Below are positions 22,165-33,200 of a stretch of DNA of 40,447 nucleotides, one piece after another. How positions within the stretch are numbered: position 1 is the stretch's first letter; each line of letters begins with the position of its first letter. Below the pieces are notes generated by a model. The model did no database searches, was not told where the DNA came from, and worked only from the letters and a program-made list of their open reading frames with translations. The stretch spans positions 17,485-57,931 of the forward strand of contig BLXT01006896.1 of NCBI GenBank assembly GCA_019648995.1, read 5' to 3'. Made by a program: the position numbers and the translations under genes. The stretch is from Plakobranchus ocellatus (lineage: Eukaryota; Mollusca; Gastropoda; Plakobranchidae).

Positions 22165-22362
22165 GGGGCAATATGTAGCGTGGACGATAGAACACCGGGA
22201 TGGCATTTTGTTATAATTTTTTTTTTTTTACCTTGTTGGAACGCCAAACACGCGAATAAGAAACCTTCGGAAGGATCAATACGATTTGTTCATAAGAAAA
22301 ATCAGTGAAGCGGACCAAGAAAAACTTGTTCGCTTTAAAATGCCGCCAAGAAAGCTAGGGCG

Positions 22363-22472
22363 GCGATAGGAGGCATAAACCTAGGGGCAGAAAAATCTAA
22401 AGAGCTTCGGCTATCCAAAATAAAATAGCTTCATGCGGGGCACAAAATAAAAATAGCGATAGGAGGCATAAA
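22363..22472 (+). repeat. 17-bp word GCGATAGGAGGCATAAA repeated
   Basis: The word occurs at 22363-22379 and again at 22456-22472, 93 bp apart, within a GC-richer patch of the intergenic DNA. Confidence 0.85.
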
Positions 22473-23444
22473 AAAAAAAAGGCGTACTAAGCACCGATCT
22501 TGATAGATGTGAAAAGGACAAAAACTGGATTTTTGTCCTTCTATATCTTTGCATTTGTGCATCATTTAATTTTTTTCAAAACCAGATAGTTTAAATTTTT
22601 TGTGTCTGTTCTAAAACTGAAACTCTTTAAAAAAAAAAAAAAAAAGATATTATGCGTTTCGCCATGCGTTTTAGAATGCATAAATGCATAAAGATTGATT
22701 GATTGTTGACAGATCCAGTCCACCAATCATCAGTAAGCGCAGGATTTCTGTTCGCTCCCGCAGACAAACAGACGATAATTCATCATTTGTTAAAGGAAAT
22801 AGAAATGAAAGGTTAAAATTCGTTAAAAATAAGTATGAGTATATAAGTATGAATTTAGTCTCAAGCCTAGGTAGGAGTTGTTACCCAGCCCTGACTGGTT
22901 ATTTCTCCTTTCCCCGTCAATGTACGTATTTTTTTTATACTTCGCCTCATAGCCTAAGTATTTAAGACGTTGTCAAAAGAAGATATTAGTCAGCTCTTGA
23001 TTAGACACAAACGCAGGTAAAGCTGCATTTTAGTTAAAATACTTTTTTCTCCTTTTGATATATTCATTTTATTCATATTTTAATATACTTCATGTTTCTC
23101 TTAGCAGTCTAGATTTGAAGCAGCTTGTTCATGAAGATGAGTCAGTTATGCATCTAGATAAAAGTCAGTCTAAAATGAATCTTTAATTCAGCCAAATAGA
23201 CTGCTCCTCTGTCAATCAAGTTGTATTTTCTTGATCACATTAATTAATTCATACTTGGTTATTTCTTTTGTGCTACTTCCTTAGTACCTCAACTTCAGTT
23301 AATTACAAATGTCCTATTGATTTTTATTGTTTTTAAAGAGAGTTCTCTTCAATGTTTTCTTGTAAACCATTCGTCAGTGCTCTCACAGGAGGACAATCCT
23401 GGTGAAAATCATACAACTGATGTTGGCTGTACAGGACGAAATCG

Positions 23445-23522
23445 CATCATTCCATCACACTTTTGCCGATGAAAACTTTTCTGTGACAGTATGATTTTTC
23501 AAGCTTCAGAGATCTATCTTTA
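23445..23522 (+). repeat. 78-bp direct repeat, copy 2
   Basis: 77 of 78 bases match 22087-22164. The copies start 1358 bp apart. Confidence 0.93.
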
Positions 23523-25943
23523 CGTTATGTGCGCACCGGTGCTTTAACAGTACCTCTATCTCGCTGATCTTAAGTTACATATTGTTGAGATGTTTAAAAA
23601 GATTTCACTTTGATCAAAACTAATTTCACTTTTTGAAATAGTATATATATTCAATTTTTATAATCGACGATACAAATAATAATTTTACCAAGTTAAGGAG
23701 TTTAGAGGGCCATAACTATAAAAACATTGGATTGCTTGGGGCACCACGAGTTACCTCCAATGAATGGATGATGACTTTTCTGCCTTGTTTTCCCTGTATT
23801 ATATTAATCAGTTATGGACTTCTGTTTCATTTTCCTTTTTAAAGGTTATTTTTATGATAACTAGCAATTGCATGCAGATTCATCTTTTTCTTTCTGTCAT
23901 AAGTCTGACACTGGGAGCTTAAGCAAAGCAGTGTTGTGTTTTATTTCAGAAAGTGAACATGTTAATATTTGCTCTCTTAGTGACTAATGTATGTATTTCC
24001 ATTCTCTTTTGTGTGCAAAATGCTATTTTTCTTTTTGTTTAAATACTTGTAATATCTACGTGTACTCTATATATATCCTCTCTTTATTGCTTACACCTTT
24101 CTGTTATCTATTACGTTTTAAGCAGACTCTAGATGACTTAGTTGATATCTTTTCATGATATCCGCTACTGTTATCGTTTTAACCAATCAGACAAATGTGT
24201 ATTACTATTGATCTGTCCTTTGATATTTTCCCTCAGCACAGAGAGAGCCGGTCTAGTTGGGTTATAAGTATATATTGAATGGGTTTTTGGTAGATTAAGT
24301 AGATTTTTAGGAAGGTTTTGCTGTGTTCTTAATTGGGTCTTTATTTGGGTTTTAATAAGGTTTTATTATAATTTTTTTTGTTAGCGCTGGCTTTGTAGAG
24401 TGAGTTTTTGTTTCTAGTTTTAGTTTTTAATATAATATAATATATAAAAACTAATTTTGTCACACGTTTTTTTTTTGTTTCCTTGTTTATTGTCAAAACT
24501 CTATAAAAGTGCTGACCATACATATGTTTTCATTACCTTTATTTTGATATTCATAATTATGTGAGTAAACAATTGTTTGACAAAATTAGTTTTATTAATG
24601 CATGTAGTATTGTCCCTAAATCCGCTGGTAAGCCTGATAAATTCTGAAAACAATTCATGCATTTCAAAGAAAAATATGACCTTGCATATTTGTGGTCAAA
24701 TACCACAAATAAGATTTTAGTAAACGAGTGGTATGAACTGAAGTTGGAGTTCGATTTAAAAAAAAAAAAGGAAAAAAATGCTTTACTTGTCAAAATGCAG
24801 CCTGTAATAGTGGCGAATACCACCAAATTGTTCGGAATAGTTAATTACCAGGCCATGGTGAATATCAGTCAGGTGTAAGTCTTAATAAAATGTTTAAAAG
24901 GTCCGAGTTTCTAAATATGTAATACTGATATCTGTTTATTTCATTGCATGCAATGTCTGTATCTCCTCTAGCTAAAGGTGTGAGTTGGGAAGGAGGGTGT
25001 GTGGCCAAGGCATTATCGGTTAGCAAACTCGCTGTTATCTGGACGTTATCGAGGCGTTTCTGACACTGGCGGTGACAAAGGCCAAGTGCATAAGTTGAAG
25101 AGGGCAGACAATAGATATAGTGCAAAAACTTCTGAATTCCTTCTGTTTGGTGCTATTCCAATTTCTATGCCTGCCTTACCACCATCACAAGTCTTCTACC
25201 CCTCTCTTAAATTCTTCCTTCTATCACTCTCTCTTTCTTCCCCTCTCTTAAAAAATGCTGCCTTTTCGGTTTATTTCACATCTTTTCCTGTCAAAAAATT
25301 CTACGCTAAAATAAATGTCAAAATTTGGACATTTATTTATACATGGTATGAGCCATCTTTTCAATTGAATGAGGCCATTCCATTTATTTTCTCATAGCAT
25401 TATTTTATCTGTTTCAAATGTATGATTCTCTCAAACAAATTACACCAACATTCATTTCTATCTTGAGAAGAAAGCATATAATGTATAGAACAAAACCATG
25501 TAAGAAAAAAAAAACTTCATTAGTTTTGTGATTCATTTTATTTGAATTGCTCTGTCAATCTTCAAGTCTGGCACAGACATTTAAAAGAAAAATTATTTTG
25601 ATTTTGTTTTCTTTTTCTGGTCAAAAACCTGTGTATAAACAGAACAATATGAAAATAAACAACATCCTGTATGGCAACGAAAGGTTAAATAAACAACAAA
25701 ATCAAATTGATTTACCTCACTACATTTGTTGTGTATTTGAGCTGTCCATTCCAGGAGGACCCTGCCTGAGCCTGTGGGCTTATGAGCTATACAAGACTAA
25801 TACCATCCCATCATTATCAAAGACAAAAGCAAAACTAGCTCGCTCTAAGTTCATGATTTTTAAAACACTCGATGACAGGTGGGGCATTCTGAGCATCCAA
25901 AACCATCTGCCAAAATATTGTTCAGATAAACTTCGTACCTCAT
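23523..25943. other. Intergenic DNA, no recognised gene
   Basis: AT-rich. Open frames such as plus 24999-25397 (132 codons) and 25547-25963 (138 codons) resemble no family I know and have ordinary AT-rich, low-information composition. I do not call them genes. Confidence 0.5.
24995..25090 (+). repeat. Possible diverged tRNA-derived SINE remnant
   Basis: GTGTGTGGCCAAGG followed by CGGTTAGCAAACTCGCTG resembles the 5' half of a tRNA-derived SINE. No convincing B box follows, so the call is weak. Confidence 0.28.
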
Positions 25944-26060
25944 GTGCCCATGAATCAGCATAAGTGTTTGGGTGAATTTCATACATCATACATCCAAGAA
26001 TCAGTAAACATATTTGAACGAATTTCATTTGTCATATGCCTAGGAATCACCACATATATC
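25944..26060. repeat. Tandem repeat, 46-bp period, about 2.5 copies
   Basis: The core GAATCA recurs at 25952, 25998 and 26044, with a shared GAATTTCAT segment between copies. Confidence 0.85.
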
Positions 26061-27503
26061 TTATCTTACATTCAAATTACTCGTTCAATGAGAATGATTT
26101 CTTAGCTAAAAGGTAAAATCATAAACCTGATCTAGCAAAATTAAAAACATATATTCTAGTTCTATAGTTGTCAAAATATTATACTTATAACAAACATAAA
26201 AATAAGAAATGTGACAGCATGGTCTATCAGCATCCACATCCACATCAAAATCACCATCGGCTCCTGAGTACTTTGCCCAGGACAATACATGAATCAGATT
26301 CATGTTGTGACAATCAATAAAACATCAAAATTACTGCCAAGAGGCCTGCTCTGATGAAAAACGACATCAAAACTTTTTGCAACTGACAAGAAAATTTGCA
26401 ATGCCCAATACATCTCAAACAGAGGTCGAATCTGAGAAAAATGTGTAACATGCATTTCACAAGTCCAAGCAGCCAAGTGAGAATTCCACATGTATGGATT
26501 TGTTTCCGTGAATCAACGCTCACTTTTTACTTCTTGGTGAGCTTTGCAATTGCCCAAAACTGCACTGAGTTGGCTTAACTCTTACGATAAAAAAAAAAGT
26601 ATGGTGCCTTTGATATATCCTGTATGATAACTGCAAGAATTTGTAGAAGGCCCATATAGTATAAGGTATGCCAGAAGTCACTTCATAGCATTGTTGTGGA
26701 GAAAGGCTGAGGATACATAGGCGACTTAGTGGCTGAATTCTCTGGACTGATAGGAACCATAGTGGGAGGCACCACACTTAACGCCTAGCAATGACGATGT
26801 GGTATTAATGAATCCACCAGGGACTGGGAGGCACCACGATAGCCATGAATTCACTTCCATATATAAATGCTTGACATGAGCCTTATGCTAGCCCTAAAAT
26901 ACATGTATAGCTCATCACAGGTGGCCCTGTTTACAAACATCAATACAGACATCATGCTTGACCAAGTAGGTCAACTAGTGAAATCGTGGGGTCATCATTG
27001 CCTTGAGAGAGTGGGGTTATCACTACAAGGGTTGATCCTCTGCTAAAGATTAAGATACAGTATCAGAATTTACAGATTGTACAACAAACTTATCTGTCAT
27101 TTCCAAAATCTACCTAATAATAGGAGAAATAAACATAAGAAATCATTGGTAAGTACTAAGTATCAGCTTTATCTAATCCGTATCACTTAGATCCATTGCC
27201 CACACAAGGCGATAGTGATTAGCCCTGCTTTTTGATTGAAAGACAAAACAGCAATTTACCCTAAAAGAGAAAGATGCTCTCTTGCATCAGAGAGCTATTA
27301 AAAATCCGATTAAATACACGATCAAAATTAAACACATTGTAAACAATAATAAATACATTTAATTTGTACGCATCACTATGAATAAAAGACAAAGGCAAAC
27401 AAAGAAAAAAATTATTATAGAATAGGATTATATGCGATTATAGCCCCAAAGAGAAATTGATTAGGAAAATCAAAATATGTGTAAATGTATTCATGAGACC
27501 AGT
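26061..27503. other. Intergenic DNA, no recognised gene
   Basis: AT-rich unique-looking sequence. The phrase GGGAGGCACCAC occurs twice, near 26763 and 26827. A perfect short hairpin (GCTCTC, 8-base loop, GAGAGC) lies near 27273-27292. Nothing else is recognised. Confidence 0.5.
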
Positions 27504-27506
27504 CTA

Positions 27507-28055
27507 TTGCCTTGTTGCCGCGAAATGTCACTACCGGCCATCACCTGGTTTCCGGGCTCTGGAACAGTAAGACATTACTGCATTTTTCTGTCTAAACACT
27601 AGACCGGCGTGTCAACGATTTAGCTCAAATTTTCGAAAACAACTTTGTAAAAAAATTGGAATCTATTTCATTTCAACCTGAGATACCCTTGGGTAGATTT
27701 AGAAACATGAAGTAGAGCGTAGGGTGAGTTTTTTATTGCTTAACTTGATCCGTTTGAACAGTATTATCAAAAATGGAACTAGTCAGCCAAGCAAGCAACC
27801 GTAGATCTAACCTCAAAACTTAAAAATCTGATCATACATTATGGAAAAACAATAAGCAATCATAAAGGAAGAATCAATCGGTGCAATAATAAATCTAATT
27901 TGTATAGCTGTTACTTTTCTATTTAGTATGAATTTTTTTATAAAGATCTAATAGAAACCCCTCAGTAGCCTTGACCGGGCAACAGCTAGTAGTGGCTAGC
28001 GTCACTATTCAAGTTCGCAAAAAAAAATTAAAAATAGTATTGTGCAACAAGGCAA
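27507..28055. mobile_element. Candidate MITE with TA-flanked inverted repeats
   Basis: TTGCCTTGTTGC at 27507-27518 is the exact complement of 28044-28055. Both ends are bounded by TA (27505-27506, 28056-28057), the target duplication used by Tc1/mariner elements. The inverted match extends one further base outside TA on each side. The 549-bp interior has no open frame of note and diverged inner inverted similarity. Class inferred from the ends only. Confidence 0.62.
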
Positions 28056-28057
28056 TA

Positions 28058-29640
28058 GGAATTGCAACTTGTATTTTGAACATTTTAAAGCATGGATTTG
28101 ATAATATAACCTGTTACTGCATTCTAAGAGTCTTGTGATTGTAAAAAAAAATCAGATGATAGATATGAGAATCCTGTGTCAAAATATCTCTGTTTTCTGT
28201 AATTTTCTATGCAGTTAAATAAAAAAAAAAAGGAAAAAGAAATAAACATCTTTTTTTTTTCTAAAACAATTTTGTGTAGCATTAAACCTGTGATGCCAAG
28301 TGTCAAGAGAAATTATTACCCCCTATATCTCAATCATTTTATTAGGGTATAAAAAGGAAGGCCAGGAAAACAAGTCTGAAGCAACAAGATCAGACGATAA
28401 AAAAAAGACAAGCATGAATGATAAAACTATCTCACTTCTATTACAGAAAACAAAAAACAAACAGGGTCGCAGCATAAAAAAGTGAAAATTTTAAAAAACA
28501 TTATTAATAACAGGTCTAATTAAATAAATAGCTGTCACTGCTTTGGAGACTGCCACTATGAGGGCTAGAATATTCAGTTTTTATTAACAAATCACATTTT
28601 CATTTTCAGCCTCAACTCAAGCAAAAACCATGGCTAAATTCTCCATATATTGTTAGGTTTGTAAGAATGAACTATGAAAAAAATAATTAAAATCAGCTTG
28701 TCATTGTGTCATTGTGACATTGTCAATCAAAGTCATTGTGATAAGTTCATACTCACATGACGGGTAGTGACACCACAGAATAAGCTAAGGGGTTTTTGTT
28801 GTGAAACCAGCCATGAAAAAATTGATGAGCTGCACACAGGAGGGCAGAAGAGCACAAATAATGGGAGAGAATTCTGATGTCTCACTAACATTAACGCTAT
28901 CTTTGATGCTTCTTCCTTCTGCCTGCAGAATGTCCTATTTTGTGGTCCACAATAGACATTTATGTCTTGAGAGCGAGTTCAATAAGTCGGGAATAGTGTT
29001 GACGTACATGGATAAAATCATTGACGTAACATGAGGACTTCATCGTTATTGTGACAATGACTTACTAGTACTGATCTTGAGACACATTATGAAGAAATGT
29101 ATTTTTCCATAAATATTTATGATGACTGTCTTGCCCCAATGTATGATGAATTGAAAAAGATACTTGAAAAGTTACAGTAGTTTTTTTTATTTTTAAGTTT
29201 GTAAAAAAAATGTAGAGATTGATTGAAAATGAAGGCAAAGTCTGAGACCTACTGGTGTCATATTGTGGTAGAGAAAGGGCCAGGAAGTCTCAAGAACAAC
29301 TGTAATATCCCACAATTCAATAATTCAAGAAAATGAACATATTGTTAATGTTACAAAAACTCTAGGGAACTTAAAAAAAGAAAATGTATAGTATATTATA
29401 TCACTTTAGTATATTTATCAACACAGCAAGAATAAAACCACACAAAGACAGTTCATGGTAAAGGTAAAATTAATTGTAGAACTATCTAGAAAACAATGGA
29501 GGCTGTGGAAAACTTGACTGTCACATAAAACTATTGCACTAGAAACAAAACTTATTCAGTGTATGACAAAATTGCACTGTGAGGCATAAAATGTACCAAC
29601 TCTCAATCAGTGACAAAAAGCAAAATATAAGAGAAAAAGA
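28058..29640. other. Intergenic DNA, no recognised gene
   Basis: AT-rich. It contains a small cluster of TCATTGTG words at about 28699-28740. No gene or mobile element is recognised. Confidence 0.5.
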
Positions 29641-29680
29641 GAGAGAGAATGAGAGANNNNNNNNNNNNNNNNNNNNNNNN

Positions 29681-29725
<45 letters not shown>
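29641..29725. repeat. (GA)n microsatellite with 24-base gap
   Basis: Long GA run interrupted by N bases at 29657-29680, so its true length is unknown. Confidence 0.97.
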
Positions 29726-29727
<2 letters not shown>

Positions 29728-29816
29728 CTGGTGAAAAGCTGAGGTTTAATTGATGTGACAACTTTAATGAAAGAGAAAAAGACCAGAAGATCATCAATAA
29801 GAAAATTATGAGCAAA

Positions 29817-29822
29817 TTTATT
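29817..29822 (-). terminator. Possible polyadenylation signal of the C4orf33-like gene
   Basis: AATAAA on the minus strand about 290 nt after the stop codon at 30112. Other signals are possible in this AT-rich DNA. Confidence 0.35.
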
Positions 29823-30111
29823 TGCATATATACAATAAACAAGCCGAGCACAAACACTCGCACTAGATTGATATTATACAAAACATGACTGCACTCTACT
29901 GTTGACAACAATTATTAATTTGTCAACTAAGACACTTCCATTACTTTTTTTCTTGGTAGTGTGGTGCATACAAAGTTTTCAAAGATTTAGCAGGCAAGAC
30001 GAAAAAAACATATCATTTCTATAAATATGAAGGAATTTTTAAGTCTAACCAATCAACTCGCCGCCGCCATATAGATAATAACATAATTATAGCAACAATC
30101 TCTGGCCAGCA

Positions 30112-30211
30112 TCAGTGAATGTAAGGTTTCCACAGGTCTGAAACCTCATCCGCCTGGTAATCCTGCAGAATGCTTCTCATGTCGATCTGCCCAAAGTAGT
30201 GGAGGCGGTGG
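30112..30211 (-). CDS. C4orf33-like gene exon 6 (stop codon)
   Basis: Encodes FHRLHYFGQIDMRSILQDY, then SDLWKPYIH and TGA (30112-30114). The family C-terminus likewise reads FH-L-YF followed by SDLW. The acceptor is CTTTCTCAG. Confidence 0.92.
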
Positions 30212-33200
30212 CTGAGAAAGACAAAACAAAAGTAACAAATAAAACTCCAGCACTGTCAACAAGATAAAACATTAGGCAACAAATTTTACTTCTAGTTTAC
30301 TACATTTTAAGGCAAACTGTATTAACAAAAAATTTCTCTCTATGAGCCATTGCCAAAAGGTGGACCCAAAATTGTGTCACATATTTTACTACATTATGAA
30401 AAAAGAATCTCCAATTACAAAATGGAATAACCCCTTTACGTATCAGTGAGGTAATATTCATGCAGAGTTGGATAGAAAAAATTTGTCTGTGTCTTTTCAT
30501 TTGGTGTTGAATGAGATTAAGTTGTTGATGGATGACCACTTTTTTTGCCGAGTTCAAAACTTATTTGGTTAATTTAGACAGGAAACTTTGATTGCCATGA
30601 CACTCACAAAATCAAAATTTATGTACTGATCTATAATTTTGATGGGTTATATTTTTTCAAATAGGGCTTGTAGAAAATCTTGAGCAGATAACACTGATGA
30701 CAGTTTTGGCAATATATAAATAAAATTTACCAATGCAAAGTCTCAAATACATCAAATCACCATCATGAGGTTTTTAGAGGTGAAGGTTTTTGCATACCCA
30801 GTCCACAACGAGTGATCTCAGGCTTTCAGGCCCTCCATCAGGCCAGGGCACCGCTGGTGGTAGCGCTTGAACCCGCGACAGAAGGGTCCCTACAGATCTC
30901 AGGGCGGACCCACTTGCCACTGTGCCATCCTCCCAATCATGATAAATGATCACAAACTGGTCCTGGAATCACTGGTTTAGGTGGGGAGTTTGGGAAAAAC
31001 CTTTGAAAAAGACATTCACTACACCAGAGATCTGATACTGAGTGATAGGGAAATCTTCAACTTCATTAACTCACTCAGAGCCCTGCTGTTTTTAGGCCCA
31101 GATGCGCCAGTGACCCCATTTTAGACCTTTTTCAAAAAGTTGCTCTTGCTTTACTAATGCACCAATATATTGGAAATTTTGACATGAATTACAAAAAAAA
31201 AAAAAAGTTTGTAAAAAAAACCAAGTTTGAACAATTTGCTATATATCTTTTTGTTTTTTGATGAAATTTCAAAATGTGCCTTTTTATGCTGCTGAACTTT
31301 GAAAAAAGAAAAAAGACATAATAAATATAAAATGCAATATATAACACAAAAATATTTCTGACTTCAAACAGTTCAAAAGCATTTCTTTTGTCCACCACGG
31401 GCAAACAAACTTGCAGCAAAGTTAATGTTAGTGGCAATGTCAGTGAAACCAAGTTTCATTGTATTTTTGCTTTATGGTAGAGCTCTTCATTGTAAAAAAA
31501 AAGTATGCCATGGCCCCCCCCACCCCCATTTCCATTAAAACTGAAACTGAAAGTGCTCAACATGTTTAACTAATGACAGGACTCTTTCGAATAGCATTTA
31601 TGGGTGAAGCCTAGGAAAAATACATTTTTTTGAGTAGCCCGCAACAGTTACAGAAAAATCCCTGAGTGAGCTAAACCTTCATGTATTTATAATCTTACAA
31701 ACCGAGAAAAAAAATCAGATATAACACTGACCAGTTACCCCTCATTCTTGCCATTTCTCGGACACAGCAAAAACTCTACAACTACACAAAAATGTTTCTT
31801 TTTTCAACCTGATGGCCACCAAAGTGAGGTACAACAAAGCAGCTTTGTTTAATTACAATTTTTTAGCTATTTCGTCTCATACAATGTCAATGGTTCTACT
31901 GCACATTTGCACAAATCTAGATAGTGTGAAGGATTAGCTAACTTACAAATCTGGCACATCATGAGACTTTGACGCAGGATGTAGTGCCTCATAGACACGA
32001 TCGTCATCCTCTCCGTGAATGGCAAAGGCATTGAATTTGGTCACACTGGGTGGGAAGTACGCTCTCGGAATGACTGCCTCCCCCACCCACCTGTCACCAT
32101 CAATGATTGATTTGTATGTTGTTAAGGGCAGCTCCTCCTATAGGGTAGATTATATAAGTTTAGAACATTATTCAATTCCACACAAAAGATAAAAGTGAGA
32201 TCGATCTTAAATTTTCATGAAAAGGATGCAAAGGGAGTCAAAAGTTTCACTCAGTACCTATCAGATTATTGATATTAACTCCTGGATATCTGAAAGATGG
32301 GCATTGGATCATCTAAACAACTTCAAACTTAGCGATAAAACATTTCTTTGAAATGTGCGAGATTTACACTCTGAAGATTATGTGTTGAATTTGTGTGACA
32401 AAATTTGGAATAAAATGTTAGTGAGAATCATTCCCTATCTGTTGAAAAGGGGAAAAAAATTATTATTATTTTTTTTTTGCTTTGTTTTTTGAGATGCAAA
32501 ATCTAAGTTGACTATCTTTGCATGATTTCAAGTTTAATGCAAGTCTTTCAACCAACATCTTTTTCTTCTGAAATGCAAATGATTCAAGTCTTCAAATGAT
32601 TCAAGTCTTCACATTAAATACTGATGAGCAGATTTAAAAGGCAAGATCATTATCCAGGCAGGAATAACTACAGGCAAACTGGTAAATTATAAATATACAT
32701 CATACATATCTTCACTTGGTAACAAAATGAAACACCATATACATTAAATTATAACAAAATCCAAAAACTACTCTCAACTATGATTAATTACATAGAAAAC
32801 AAGTGATTCAAGCTTTATTACTTATTAATAACTACGTAAGGTGACAGAGTAAAAGAAATATTTTTGATTGCTATCGTATCGTTTTGTAAGCATGAATTCC
32901 ACAACTGGAACCATTTTCTTCCATTTAATGTCATCTAATAGTATGGCAGTAAAGAATGCTTTTTAAACGTTTATGAACTTGAAAGTACTGTTGTGCTGTA
33001 GCCTAGATCTCACCTTCACTACATTCCTCATACCCTTCAACATCAGAAGTAAATGCTGTCCATGTCTACACAGTCAGGTGGCCATGGGAAAAAAAAAGCA
33101 GCAAAAGAAATAAGAGCGTTATAAATGCAATATATAGGGAATGGCAGAGGAATTGCAGTATTGAAAAATAATAATATGGTTTAAATCATTGCATTGAAGT

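Noticed and set aside
22087-23522. 78-bp repeats as retroviral or retrotransposon LTRs
   Set aside because: Too short for LTRs, no TG...CA ends, no flanking target duplication, and no primer site or polymerase coding between them.
24999-25963. Plus-strand open frames of 132 and 138 codons
   Set aside because: No recognisable family, no splice or promoter context, composition like surrounding AT-rich DNA; likely chance.
27273-27292. Histone-type 3' stem-loop
   Set aside because: The stem GCTCTC/GAGAGC has an 8-base loop and lacks the conserved histone loop and flanks; no histone gene nearby.
29603-29911. Open frame of 102 codons with a Ser-Leu repeat
   Set aside because: It is a translation of the GA microsatellite and runs through N bases.
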